Notes: generated by a model not told the origin, from the letters alone. Numbered from the stretch's first letter, positions 24,207 to 33,214 are shown. The stretch is DNA of 64,000 bases from an uncultured Eubacterium sp. (GCA_910584795.1 CAJUBZ010000012.1:15805-79804), one strand, 5' to 3'. Program-made: numbers and translations.

Positions 24207-24415
24207 GTTTCTTTCATATAATAGTACTAAACTGCAACAATTCACACCTCTCATACTTATGTCAACTAAGTTTATTACTATTTTATCCTTTCTTATTTAT
24301 AAATTATAAAGCGTTTTTAATAGAGTGTCTTTTATCAACTTGTTTCAAGACACTTTATGCAAACTTATTCTCAATAAAATTTTAATTTTTCTTAAAAACT
24401 TTTTCAAGTTTTTTG
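24207..24415. other. Intergenic region upstream of the V-ATPase promoter
   Basis: AT-rich, without a gene. The only structure noted is an 8-bp hairpin (AGTGTCTT 24324-24331 with AAGACACT 24347-24354). A trmB promoter should lie here on the minus strand but no clear one is seen. Confidence 0.35.
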
Positions 24416-24443
24416 TTGTATTTTTTAAAAAAAGTAGTAAAAT
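24416..24443 (+). promoter_or_regulatory. Promoter of the V-ATPase operon
   Basis: TTGTAT (24416-24421) and TAAAAT (24438-24443) are 16 bases apart. The start point, about 24450, would place the structured leader immediately at the 5' end of the transcript. Confidence 0.6.
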
Positions 24444-24449
24444 ACATAA

Positions 24450-24522
24450 AAAAGTACCAAGGAGGGTACATTCGTACTCTTGCCTAAAATTTCGATGTCC
24501 CGGTAAGATACCGGGGCTTTTT
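24450..24522 (+). promoter_or_regulatory. Attenuator-type leader RNA of the V-ATPase operon (possible riboswitch)
   Basis: A hairpin with bulges (AGG-A-GGGTAC loop ATTC GTACTC-TTG-CCT, about 24460-24484), preceded by GTACCA that offers an alternative GTAC pairing, is followed by TAAAATTTCGATG. A classic terminator comes next: CCCGGTA (24499-24505) with TACCGGG (24509-24515) and TTTTT. Such a conserved-looking hairpin placed before a terminator and upstream of an ion pump resembles a riboswitch. A Na+-responsive class (the former DUF1646 motif) is a candidate by context only; I could not confirm its consensus. Confidence 0.55.
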
Positions 24523-24547
24523 ATCTTTATCATTAAGGAGGCATACT

Positions 24548-24871
24548 ATGAGCCAAGATCTTAATAGCATTATTGACCAGCTTGCGGAAATAGATTCTGC
24601 ATCAGCACAAATTATGCGGAATACACAAGATGAAAAGACTAGATATGCGGAATATATTCAACAACAAAAAATCGACTTTGATAAAAAATTAGAAAAACAG
24701 GTTGATATCGAAATTACTCAGTTTGAAAAAGAACTTTCAGAAAAAAGTGCACAGGAACTGGCAGATTTTCAAGCTGCCTGTCAGCAGGATATTTTAAGAC
24801 TTGACTCATTTTATCAGCAAAAAAGTAATTCACTGGCAGAAGAAATTTTCAAGAGTATCATAAAGGAGTAA
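24548..24871 (+). CDS. V-type ATPase peripheral-stalk subunit G/H
   Basis: 107 residues, nearly all helical and charged (residues 20-100 form a continuous coiled coil; EEIFKSIIKE at the end). It is the first gene of the V-ATPase operon, with AAGGAGG before the ATG. In bacterial V/A-type ATPases the small coiled-coil protein pairs with subunit E to form the peripheral stalk that holds the A3B3 head to subunit I. The call rests on size, coiled-coil character and position, since this subunit is poorly conserved. The next gene starts 3 bases after its stop. Confidence 0.75.
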   Translation: MSQDLNSIIDQLAEIDSASAQIMRNTQDEKTRYAEYIQQQKIDFDKKLEKQVDIEITQFEKELSEKSAQELADFQAACQQDILRLDSFYQQKSNSLAEEIFKSIIKE

Positions 24872-24874
24872 GCA

Positions 24875-25930
24875 ATGAGAAACGGAAGGCTTACCACTTA
24901 CAGTGGCATGACTACAAAAATCAGGGCCATGAAAAAGGGACTGATTTCTCCAGCACAATATGAAGAAATTACAAGAATAACATCTGTAAGAGACTTAATT
25001 AGTTATTTACAGACATTTCCTGCCTATTCAGAAGTTTTGTCAAATTTGGATGCCGGTCAGGCACATCGTGGTGAGGTTGAAGGACGGATGACATTTTCCA
25101 CCTACCATGATTTTTCAAAAATATATCATTTTGCAGGCAATTCCCAAAAACGTTACTTGGAATTTTATTTTATGAAATACGAAATTGCCACACTGAAAGC
25201 ATGTATGAGAAACATAATGGATTGTCGTACTACTACAATTCCCATACTAGTAGACAAACATTTTAAACGTCACTCCAAACTAAATATCGATAATTTAATT
25301 ACATCTAAAACAATGGAAGATTTTATAGAAAACCTAAATGGCTCTGTTTATGAAAAACCAATGAAGACAATTATGAATTTAGATAATCCCCGTTTATTTG
25401 ATTACGAAATGTCTTTGGATTTATTCTTTTTTATTTATATCTGGAACCATCAGGAACATTTTGTGCCCAAAGGAGAAAAAAAAATTTTTACAAATTCCTT
25501 TGGTGCACAAGTTGATTTGTTAAATATTTTGTGGATTTATCGAATGAAGCATTACTATACTGTTTCCTATTCGCAAATCTATGCATTTTTAATACCAATA
25601 TATTATAATCTGGACCGTTCTACGATAAAATCTTTCGTAGAATCTGAAAATGACGATGTATTTTTTACTCTACTTAACTCATGCTATTATGGAAGAGTTT
25701 TTGGTTTTAATGAAGTAGAGGATATGGAAACCCAGTTTGCCGGTATTCTCCATGAAATATATGCTAAGGACTTTAAAGAGTCCCCCTACTCGTTATCTTG
25801 TATAAATGCATACCTGCATTTGAAGAGTCTGGAGGTGGCAAAAGTAGTTACTGCCATGGAATGTATCCGTTATGGTTATAAACCAGATGACATTTCACAC
25901 TATATTAATAGAAAGAAAGGGGTATTGTAA
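24875..25930 (+). CDS. V-type ATPase subunit C (d-type, AC39-like)
   Basis: 351 residues. It caps the rotor ring and couples it to the central stalk. Family signs are the N-terminal helix region TTKIRAMKKGLISPAQYEEI, three repeated all-helical segments and the RYLEFYFMKYEIATLKACMR and YYNLDRSTIKSFV stretches. Length fits. It lies between the G/H gene (3 bases) and subunit I, with which its end overlaps by one base (TAATG). In many Firmicutes operons C sits after E instead, so the order here is shuffled. Confidence 0.85.
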   Translation: MRNGRLTTYSGMTTKIRAMKKGLISPAQYEEITRITSVRDLISYLQTFPAYSEVLSNLDAGQAHRGEVEGRMTFSTYHDFSKIYHFAGNSQKRYLEFYFMKYEIATLKACMRNIMDCRTTTIPILVDKHFKRHSKLNIDNLITSKTMEDFIENLNGSVYEKPMKTIMNLDNPRLFDYEMSLDLFFFIYIWNHQEHFVPKGEKKIFTNSFGAQVDLLNILWIYRMKHYYTVSYSQIYAFLIPIYYNLDRSTIKSFVESENDDVFFTLLNSCYYGRVFGFNEVEDMETQFAGILHEIYAKDFKESPYSLSCINAYLHLKSLEVAKVVTAMECIRYGYKPDDISHYINRKKGVL

Positions 25931-27849
25931 TGATTGAAAAAATGAGTTTTGTCACACTTGCCGGTCCTAAGACCCAGATTGACTATTTAGTAAATCATTA
26001 TTTAAGCAAGCATGACATTCACTTGGAAAATGCCCTGACAGAGTTTAGCTCCACAGAGCAATTTACCACCTTTCATGAGGAAAACCCATTTAAATCTTCT
26101 CTAAATAAAAGTCATGAATTAATGCAGCTAGTTCATGATCCTGAAAAAGCTGAAATTCAGAATCTTACCGTTGCGGAAGCAGAAAGGTTTCTCGATAAGA
26201 TTGACGAGGATTTAGTGGATGTACGGGATGAAATTGCAAAACTAAAAGAAAAAATTGAGCAGTTGAATGACGATTATACGACACTGGCACCCTATAAAAC
26301 ATTAAATTATACATTAAAAAGACTTTATGACATGGAATTTTTTAAATACCGGTTTGGTAAAATTCCACGTGTCAGTTTTGATAAGTTCGAATCCTATCTT
26401 GACCCGGATATCAATGCAATTTTTATAACAACGCTTACGGAAGCAGAAACTGTCTATGGTGTTTTCTTTGCTCCAATAGAATACTTTGATGATGTTGAGA
26501 AAGATTTTAAGAATATTCATTTTGATGAGATTGCAATTCCCAGAAAATACAAAGGATTCCCAAGTGATGACTGCTTAGAAATTTCTAACAAAATCATTGA
26601 ACTCAATGAACAAATTTCTTCTAAAGAAACTGAAATTAACGAAATCATTGAAAAAAATAAAAATAAACTTGTTTCAGCAATCCGTAGAATTGAGACGGCT
26701 TACAGTAATTTTGATGTAAGAAAACTTGCGGCTGTAACAAGAGACTCCGGCATAACATTTCAGGTGCTTTGCGGGTGGATGACAACAAAAGAAGCAAAAA
26801 AGCTTTATCGGGAGACCGACAATGATGTAAATGTCGTATGCATAGTCAGTGATGATGTTAATGACCACAAAACAAAACCACCTACAAAATTGAAAAATTT
26901 TAAATTGATACGGCCTTTTGAAATGTTTGTTAGAATGTATGGGCTTCCTGCATATAATGAATTTGACCCTACACTTTTTTTAACCATCACATATGCTTTT
27001 ATTTTTGGTATTATGTTTGGTGATTTAGGTCAGGGGCTCTGTCTGGTTTTGGGAGGTGCTATATTATACAAAGTCAAAAAAATGGACTTAGCAGGCATCG
27101 TCTGTGCAGCGGGAGTTTTTTCATGTATCTTTGGTGCTCTCTTTGGAAGTTTCTTCGGATTTGAATTTGAATCATTGATTCATCCATTACACTCCATGAT
27201 TACACTTCCATTTCTAGGACAGATTAATATTGTCCTTGTAGCAGCTTTTCTCTTCGGTTCTTTTGTAATATTAAGCACAATGATACTTAATATTGCTAAT
27301 GCCGTGAAACAAAAAGATTTAGGAAAGGCACTGTTTGGTCCGAATGCAGTTACAGGATTTGTTTTCTATGCAGGCATTATCGCTGTTATTGCACTTTATA
27401 TGACCGGTCATTCACTGCCGGGTACTGCTTTATTAATTATAATGTTTGTGATTCCATTGGTATTAATCTTCTTAGAAGAACCATTAAAGAATCTCTTAAA
27501 AAAGAAGAAACCGATTGAAGAATCGCCTGGAATTTTTGCTGCAACAGCATTTTTTGAACTTTTTGATTACCTGATTACGTATTTATCAAATGCATTATCA
27601 TTTCTACGTATCGGTGTCTTTGCTATCAGCCATGCAGCAATGATGCAGGTTGTAATGACACTGGCAGGTGCGGAAAATGGTGGAAGTGCCAATATTGCCA
27701 TAGTTATTATTGGGAATATTATTGTACTTGCCATGGAAGGACTTGTCGTAGGAATTCAGGTTCTACGTTTAGAATATTACGAAATCTTCGGCCGTTTTTA
27801 TGAAGGAAACGGCAGGGAGTTCGTTCCTTATAGAAAAAGAAACAAATAA
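25930..27849 (+). CDS. V-type ATPase subunit I (a-type stator)
   Basis: 639 residues. The first half (about 1-340) is cytoplasmic with long coiled-coil helices (VDVRDEIAKLKEKIEQLN) that meet the peripheral stalks. The second half carries about seven membrane helices beginning at the TLFLTITYAFIFGIMFGDLGQG block. LSFLRIGVFAISHAAM near residue 556 contains the arginine that interacts with the ring carboxylate during ion transfer. The end GRFYEGNGREFVPY is characteristic. It is the ion-path subunit; from sequence alone I cannot decide between H+ and Na+. The start overlaps the subunit C stop. Confidence 0.95.
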   Translation: MIEKMSFVTLAGPKTQIDYLVNHYLSKHDIHLENALTEFSSTEQFTTFHEENPFKSSLNKSHELMQLVHDPEKAEIQNLTVAEAERFLDKIDEDLVDVRDEIAKLKEKIEQLNDDYTTLAPYKTLNYTLKRLYDMEFFKYRFGKIPRVSFDKFESYLDPDINAIFITTLTEAETVYGVFFAPIEYFDDVEKDFKNIHFDEIAIPRKYKGFPSDDCLEISNKIIELNEQISSKETEINEIIEKNKNKLVSAIRRIETAYSNFDVRKLAAVTRDSGITFQVLCGWMTTKEAKKLYRETDNDVNVVCIVSDDVNDHKTKPPTKLKNFKLIRPFEMFVRMYGLPAYNEFDPTLFLTITYAFIFGIMFGDLGQGLCLVLGGAILYKVKKMDLAGIVCAAGVFSCIFGALFGSFFGFEFESLIHPLHSMITLPFLGQINIVLVAAFLFGSFVILSTMILNIANAVKQKDLGKALFGPNAVTGFVFYAGIIAVIALYMTGHSLPGTALLIIMFVIPLVLIFLEEPLKNLLKKKKPIEESPGIFAATAFFELFDYLITYLSNALSFLRIGVFAISHAAMMQVVMTLAGAENGGSANIAIVIIGNIIVLAMEGLVVGIQVLRLEYYEIFGRFYEGNGREFVPYRKRNK

Positions 27850-27887
27850 AAACAAATTAATTTTATGAACATCAGGAGGATTTTATT

Positions 27888-28310
27888 ATGTTTATTAGTG
27901 TTTTATTTTTAGTTGCTTTAGTACTTACTATTATACTTCCATTAATGGTTTACTTTATTGGAGAACAGAGCAAGGGGCGTTTCAAAAAAACTATTTTAAC
28001 AAACTGTTTAACGTTCTTTGGAACATTTCTCTTTGGAACAATATTTCTTTTCACAAACACAGCCAGCGCTGCAGTTGCTGCAGATGCAACAGTCTCCAGT
28101 GGTTTCGGTTTACTTGCAGCAGGTCTTGCTATCGGATTATCTTGTATCGGTAGTGGATACGCAGTTGCCAGTTCCGCAAGTGCTGCTCTTGGAGCATTAA
28201 GCGAAGATTCCAGTATTTTTGGTAAAGCATTAATTTTTGTTGCGTTAGCAGAAGGTATTGCTCTTTGGGGATTTATTGTTGCATTCCTGATCCTTACTCA
28301 TGTTGCGTAA
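27888..28310 (+). CDS. V-type ATPase rotor-ring subunit K
   Basis: 140 residues, AGGAGG before the ATG. Helices 1 (about 2-26) and 2 (38-58) form a first pair without glycine-rich packing or a buried carboxylate. Helices 3 (71-100, GLLAAGLAIGLSCIGSG) and 4 (112-137, FVALAEGIALWGFI) form a normal ring hairpin with the ion-binding Glu122. One carboxylate per four helices is the V-type arrangement, which favours ATP-driven pumping. I see no clear Gln in helix 3 of the sort used by Na+-specific rings, so ion choice is open. Confidence 0.9.
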   Translation: MFISVLFLVALVLTIILPLMVYFIGEQSKGRFKKTILTNCLTFFGTFLFGTIFLFTNTASAAVAADATVSSGFGLLAAGLAIGLSCIGSGYAVASSASAALGALSEDSSIFGKALIFVALAEGIALWGFIVAFLILTHVA

Positions 28311-28335
28311 TTGTTTATCCTGCTAGGAGGCATAT

Positions 28336-28644
28336 ATGAAAATGTATTTAATCAGTGACAATGTGGATACTCTTACCGGAATGCGCCTTGCCGGTGTGGA
28401 AGGTGAGATTGCCCACGGTCCAAAGGAAACAAAAACAGCAGTAGAAAAAGTTTTAGAAGATAAAAAACTTGGTATCTTACTGATTACAGAAAAATTAAGT
28501 TTTGAAATTCCTGAAATAATTGATGAAATCAAATTAAACAGAAAACGGCCTCTGGTTGTTGAAATACCAGACCGTCATGGTTCCGGCAGACAGGAAAACT
28601 TTATTACAACATATATAAACGAAGCTATAGGAATTAAACTTTAG
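28336..28644 (+). CDS. V-type ATPase subunit F
   Basis: 102 residues, the normal size of the central-stalk F subunit, which binds subunit D and regulates rotation. It starts with YLISDNVDTLTGMRLAGVEG, continues with LGILLITEKLSFEIPE and ends PLVVEIPDRHGSG, all family hallmarks of the small Rossmann-like fold. AGGAGGC precedes the ATG and the gene sits between K and E. Confidence 0.93.
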   Translation: MKMYLISDNVDTLTGMRLAGVEGEIAHGPKETKTAVEKVLEDKKLGILLITEKLSFEIPEIIDEIKLNRKRPLVVEIPDRHGSGRQENFITTYINEAIGIKL

Positions 28645-28660
28645 AAAGGATATAGGGACG

Positions 28661-29233
28661 ATGACTATAGAAGAAAAAATGGAAAATTTTCGAAGCCTCT
28701 CTTTGGAAAGTGCCAATAATCAAAGTGCAGAATCTTTATGTAATTATAAAAAATCTTTAGATGAAGAACTGCTTATCCATAAAGAAACTGCCAAAAAATT
28801 GTCAGAAGATTCTAAGCGTGCCAGAATAAATCAAGTCAGAGCAAATGCAAAAAAGAATCTGGCTTCTTCACAAATGACTATTAAAAAACAGCTTACACAG
28901 AAACAATCAGAAATTAAATTTAACATATTTGAACTTGTTCGAAACAAGATATCAGAATATCGAAAAACTTCTGAATATATGGAATTACTAAACTCTCAGA
29001 TATCTAAAATTTGTAATGATTATAAAGAATTAAATTTTACGATATATATTGATTCGGGTGATTCACATTTATTAAACCCGTTAAAAGAAACGTTTCATGT
29101 AAATATTCAGGTTTATGAAAAAGATTTCTTAGGCGGCACCAGAACTATTATTCCTGAAAGAAATATACTGATTGATAATTCTTTCAAAACCCGCCTTGCG
29201 GAAGCACAGGAAAATTTTATAGTTACATTGTAG
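28661..29233 (+). CDS. V-type ATPase peripheral-stalk subunit E
   Basis: 190 residues. A long N-terminal helix (about 1-95, coiled coil, including SEDSKRARINQVRANAKKNL) is followed by a small alpha/beta C-terminal part with GGTRTIIPERNILIDNSFKTRL, matching the E-subunit end that binds the A3B3 head. It would pair with the G/H-type protein encoded first in the operon. The gene starts 16 bases after F and ends 11 before A. Sequence conservation of E is low, so the call leans partly on position and fold pattern. Confidence 0.85.
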   Translation: MTIEEKMENFRSLSLESANNQSAESLCNYKKSLDEELLIHKETAKKLSEDSKRARINQVRANAKKNLASSQMTIKKQLTQKQSEIKFNIFELVRNKISEYRKTSEYMELLNSQISKICNDYKELNFTIYIDSGDSHLLNPLKETFHVNIQVYEKDFLGGTRTIIPERNILIDNSFKTRLAEAQENFIVTL

Positions 29234-29244
29234 GAGGCATTTAA

Positions 29245-31011
29245 GTGGAGAAAACAGGAAAAATATATGGAATCAACGGTCCTGTTGTTTACATTAAAGG
29301 AAAAACCGAATTTAAAATGGGCGAAATGGTTTACGTCAGTTCAGAAAAATTAGTTGGTGAAGTCATTAGCTTAACTTCTGAAATGACTACCATTCAGGTA
29401 TACGAAGAAACCAGCGGATTAAAACCTGGAGAGTTGGTCTATGGTACTAACAGTGCTATTTTCGTAACACTTGCCCCTGGTATTCTGAATAATATTTTTG
29501 ACGGAATAGAAAGGCCATTGAGTGAATTAGAAAAACAGTCAGGAGCATTTATATCCCGTGGTGTCAGTGTTGACTCTCTCGATACTAAAAAAGAATGGGA
29601 TGTACACATCACCGTCAACGTTGGTGACTATGTTTCCGGTGGAACAATAATTGCTGAAACAAAAGAAACCCGTGCTATTATACACAAATCTATGGTTCCT
29701 CCTTACATAAAAGGAACTGTTATAGATGTTGCTGTTGATGGTAAATATACAATTAACGATACAATTGTTACGATACAGAAAGAAGATGGCTCTCACATAG
29801 AGCTTTCATTGACGCAGAAATGGCCGATTCGTGAACCAAGACCAATTCATTCAAGATATGGCACAACCAAGCCTCTTGTTACCGGACAAAGAATTATGGA
29901 TACGCTCTTTCCTTTAGCAAAAGGCGGCACTGCTGCTATTCCCGGTGGATTTGGAACTGGAAAAACAATGAACCAACATCAGATTGCCAAATGGGCTGAT
30001 GCAGATATTATTATATATATCGGATGTGGAGAACGTGGAAATGAAATGACTCAGGTTTTAGAAGAATTTTCTGAACTAATTGACCCAAAATCAGGAAACC
30101 CTTTGATGGATAGAACAACACTGATTGCCAATACAAGTAACATGCCTGTAGCTGCCCGTGAGGCATCCATTTATACTGGTATTACACTTGCTGAATATTA
30201 TAGAGATATGGGATATCATGTAGCAATTATGGCTGACTCAACATCCAGATGGGCTGAAGCCCTTCGTGAGTTATCTGGTCGTTTGGAAGAAATGCCAGCG
30301 GAGGAAGGCTTTCCTGCATACCTTGCCAGCCGTCTTTCAGCCTTTTACGAGAGAGCCGGATACATGGAAAACCTCAATGGTACGGAAGGCTCGATTTCCA
30401 TCATTGGAGCAGTATCTCCACAGGGTGGTGACTTCTCTGAACCGGTTACACAAAATACAAAACGATTCGTTCGCTGTTTCTGGGGACTTGACAAATCTTT
30501 AGCTTACGCCAGACATTTTCCTGCAATTCACTGGCTTTCAAGTTACAGCGAATATTTTGATGAACTTTCCAACTGGTACAACACGAATGTAGGACCTGAC
30601 TTTGTGTCCTGCAGAACTAAAATTTTAGCATTGTTAAATCAAGAAAGTTCATTAATGGAAATTGTCAAACTGATTGGAAGCGATGTTTTACCAGATGACC
30701 AGAAACTAACTTTGGAAATTGCCAGAGTAATTCGTCTTGGATTTTTACAGCAGAACGCATTTCACGACCAGGACACTTGTGTTCCATTAAAAAAACAGTT
30801 ATTAATGATGAAAATTATTCTTTATTTATATGATAAAGCATCAAAGCTTATTGACATTGGACTGCCAATGTCTGTTTTAAAAGAAAATAATATCTTCGAA
30901 AAAATTATTTCTATAAAATATGATATTCCAAATGATAAGCTTTACATGTTTGATGACTATAAAGTTGATATTGATAATTTCTATGCTGAAATTATGGCTG
31001 AACATGCATAA
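29245..31011 (+). CDS. V-type ATPase catalytic subunit A
   Basis: 588 residues; start is GTG at 29245, with GGAGGC upstream and the family N-terminus EKTGKIYGINGPVVYIKG. The catalytic P-loop GGFGTGKT is at about residues 234-241, the catalytic Glu lies in YIGCGERGNEM, and the Walker B strand plus ADSTSRWAEALRE and the bulge domain (about 110-190, typical for A subunits) are all present. It hydrolyses ATP in alternation with B subunits. Highly conserved, so the identity is secure. Confidence 0.97.
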   Translation: MEKTGKIYGINGPVVYIKGKTEFKMGEMVYVSSEKLVGEVISLTSEMTTIQVYEETSGLKPGELVYGTNSAIFVTLAPGILNNIFDGIERPLSELEKQSGAFISRGVSVDSLDTKKEWDVHITVNVGDYVSGGTIIAETKETRAIIHKSMVPPYIKGTVIDVAVDGKYTINDTIVTIQKEDGSHIELSLTQKWPIREPRPIHSRYGTTKPLVTGQRIMDTLFPLAKGGTAAIPGGFGTGKTMNQHQIAKWADADIIIYIGCGERGNEMTQVLEEFSELIDPKSGNPLMDRTTLIANTSNMPVAAREASIYTGITLAEYYRDMGYHVAIMADSTSRWAEALRELSGRLEEMPAEEGFPAYLASRLSAFYERAGYMENLNGTEGSISIIGAVSPQGGDFSEPVTQNTKRFVRCFWGLDKSLAYARHFPAIHWLSSYSEYFDELSNWYNTNVGPDFVSCRTKILALLNQESSLMEIVKLIGSDVLPDDQKLTLEIARVIRLGFLQQNAFHDQDTCVPLKKQLLMMKIILYLYDKASKLIDIGLPMSVLKENNIFEKIISIKYDIPNDKLYMFDDYKVDIDNFYAEIMAEHA

Positions 31012-31026
31012 GGAGGTGCTTACATT

Positions 31027-32412
31027 ATGGCTATTGAATATTTAGGACTAAGTGAAATTAACGGTCCATTGGTTGCTTTAGAAGGAGTAGAAGACGCAGC
31101 CTTTGATGAAATCGTCGAATTTAAAATGAATGATGGTGAAGAAAAGCGCCTTGGCCGTATTATTGAAATATATCAGGATAAAGCTATTATACAGGTATTT
31201 GAAGGCTCAGAAGGAATGTCCCTAACTAACACTCATACAAAATTAACCGGGCATCCTATGGAAGTTGCACTCTCTTCCGATATCTTAGGAAGAACTTTTA
31301 ATGGTATTGGAAAACCGATTGACGGGCTTCCACCTGTCAGTGGTGAAAAACGTGATGTCAACGGTATGCCTTTAAATCCGGTCAGCCGTGAATACCCACG
31401 TAACTATATTAGAACAGGCATCTCAGCTATTGATGGTCTCACTACACTAATACGTGGACAGAAACTTCCTATTTTCTCCGGAAACGGTCTTCCACATGAT
31501 CAGCTTGCAGCTCAATTGGTAAACCAGTCTTCTTTAGGAGATGACACTGATGAACAGTTTGCCATCGTTTTTGCCGCTATGGGTGTAAAAAATGACGTGG
31601 CTGATTTTTTCAAAAAATCCTTCGAAGAGTCAGGGGCGTTAGAACATACAGTAATGTTTCTCAATATGGCAAACGATCCTGTCGTAGAGCGTCTGATTAC
31701 ACCAAAAGTAGCATTGACTGTTGCAGAATATCTGGCTTATGAAAAAGATATGCATATTCTGGTTATTCTTACTGATATGACAACCTATGCCGAAGCCATG
31801 CGTGAAGTTTCATCGTCGAAAGGTGAAATACCTTCCCGTAAAGGATATCCCGGTTATTTATACAGTGAACTTGCTACAATTTACGAACGTGCAGGAATTA
31901 TTAAAGGTGCAAAAGGTTCGGTAACACAGATTCCAATTCTTACAATGCCAAACGATGATATTACTCACCCGATTCCTGACTTAACCGGATATATTACTGA
32001 AGGACAGATTACATTAGACCGCTCTCTTAACGGACAGGGTATCTATCCTCCAATTAATGTACTACCGTCTCTTTCCCGTCTTATGAAGGACGGAATTGGT
32101 GAAGGATTTACAAGAGACGATCATCAGGACATAGCAAACCAGTTGTTTTCCGCTTATGCCAAAGTTGGTGATGCCAGAGCTCTTGCCTCTGTTATCGGTG
32201 AAGATGAATTATCACCGACAGATAAAAAATACCTTGAATTTGGTAAAGCTTTTGAAGCTGAATTTGTAGGTCAGGGGCTTGGTGTAAATAGAAATATCAT
32301 TGAGACACTTAATCTTGGTTGGAAATTGCTTCATATTCTTCCAAAAGAAGAACTTGACCGAATCGATACAAAGATTTTAAATAAATACTATGACGTGCTA
32401 GCAGAAAAATAA
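31027..32412 (+). CDS. V-type ATPase non-catalytic subunit B
   Basis: 461 residues. GISAIDGLTTLIRGQKLPIFSGNGLPHDQ shows the degenerate nucleotide loop of B subunits (no GxxxxGKT lysine), and SYxERAG-like IYERAGIIKGAKGS plus the GYLYSELATI and SLSRLMKDGIGEG blocks match the family. AAGGAGG precedes the ATG 16 bases after A. The coding 3' end (YDVLAEK) includes TGACGTGCTAGCAGAAAA, which is repeated 113 bp downstream in the structured spacer before subunit D. Confidence 0.97.
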   Translation: MAIEYLGLSEINGPLVALEGVEDAAFDEIVEFKMNDGEEKRLGRIIEIYQDKAIIQVFEGSEGMSLTNTHTKLTGHPMEVALSSDILGRTFNGIGKPIDGLPPVSGEKRDVNGMPLNPVSREYPRNYIRTGISAIDGLTTLIRGQKLPIFSGNGLPHDQLAAQLVNQSSLGDDTDEQFAIVFAAMGVKNDVADFFKKSFEESGALEHTVMFLNMANDPVVERLITPKVALTVAEYLAYEKDMHILVILTDMTTYAEAMREVSSSKGEIPSRKGYPGYLYSELATIYERAGIIKGAKGSVTQIPILTMPNDDITHPIPDLTGYITEGQITLDRSLNGQGIYPPINVLPSLSRLMKDGIGEGFTRDDHQDIANQLFSAYAKVGDARALASVIGEDELSPTDKKYLEFGKAFEAEFVGQGLGVNRNIIETLNLGWKLLHILPKEELDRIDTKILNKYYDVLAEK

Positions 32413-32528
32413 GTACTAGCAAAGTCTTTATTTTTATCTGGCACGTCAGCGAAAAAATATAGAGTGCGAAGCACGGCATCTGCGAAGCAGATGATTTTTG
32501 AGCTGACGTGCTAGCAGAAAATTAATTA
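32391..32528 (+). repeat. Structured spacer with GCGAAGC mini-hairpins and direct repeats
   Basis: TGACGTGCTAGCAGAAAA occurs at 32391-32408 (end of the B gene) and 32504-32521. An inverted copy of its core, CTGGCACGTCAGC (32438-32450), can pair with either one (11 bp or 13 bp), so the stems are mutually exclusive. Inside the second stem AAAAAT/ATTTTT extends pairing, and two tip hairpins follow: GTGC-GAA-GCAC (32464-32474) and CATCTGC-GAA-GCAGATG (32477-32493). Both tips carry GCGAAGC. The structure would lie in the operon mRNA between B and D. Confidence 0.75.
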
Positions 32529-32540
32529 CGAGGTTTTATT

Positions 32541-33158
32541 ATGAACTTAAATACAGTACCTACCAAAGGAAATCTAATGGCCGCCAAAAGTTCACTGGCC
32601 CTTGCCCGTCAGGGATACGAATTAATGGATAAAAAACGTAACATTCTTATTAGGGAAATTATGAACTTAACAGAAAAAGCAGATGCCATTCAATTAGAAA
32701 TAGATAAAACATTTACGGCTGCTTATACCTCCTTAGAGAAAGCAAATATCGAGCTGGGGATTCGAAATGTTGAAACCTTTGCTTTCAATGTAATGCCTGA
32801 AGAAGATATTCATATTAAATCCCGAAGTGTTATGGGTGCAGAAATCCCCTTAGTAAAACATGTGGAAGAGGTTCGAAATCCAGTTTATTCCTTTTATGGA
32901 ACAACAGAATCATTAGATAAAGCAAAAGCCTGCTTTGAAAGAGTTAAGGATTTAACTATCAGACTTTCTATGATAGAAAATGCTGCATATCGTCTTGCTT
33001 ATAATATTAAAAAGACACAAAAACGTGCAAATGCTTTGCAGAATATTACCATACCTAATTATGAAGTACTTGTTAAAACCATAGAAAATGCTCTTGAAGA
33101 GAAAGAACGAGAAGAATTTACCAGATTAAAAGTTATAAAATCTAGAGTTCATTTATAA
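32541..33158 (+). CDS. V-type ATPase subunit D (central shaft)
   Basis: 205 residues. It starts NTVPTKGNLMAAKSSLALARQGYELMDKKRNILIREI, the hallmark of subunit D, whose two long helices form the rotating shaft inside A3B3. The second long helix ends with YRLAYNIKKTQKRANALQNI. The ribosome site is modest (ACGAGG) and the gene is separated from B by 128 bases that carry the cloverleaf-like repeat, unlike the tight spacing elsewhere in the operon. That may tune D expression (inference). Confidence 0.95.
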   Translation: MNLNTVPTKGNLMAAKSSLALARQGYELMDKKRNILIREIMNLTEKADAIQLEIDKTFTAAYTSLEKANIELGIRNVETFAFNVMPEEDIHIKSRSVMGAEIPLVKHVEEVRNPVYSFYGTTESLDKAKACFERVKDLTIRLSMIENAAYRLAYNIKKTQKRANALQNITIPNYEVLVKTIENALEEKEREEFTRLKVIKSRVHL

Positions 33159-33174
33159 TAATATTATTTATACA

Positions 33175-33214
33175 AGCTGTTACCAAATTATTAATTTGTA
33201 ACAGCTGCTTTTTT
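33175..33214 (+). terminator. Terminator of the V-ATPase operon
   Basis: Stem AGCTGTTAC (33175-33183) with GTAACAGCT (33198-33206), extended by AAATT/AATTT inside, followed by GCTTTTTTA. Confidence 0.92.
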
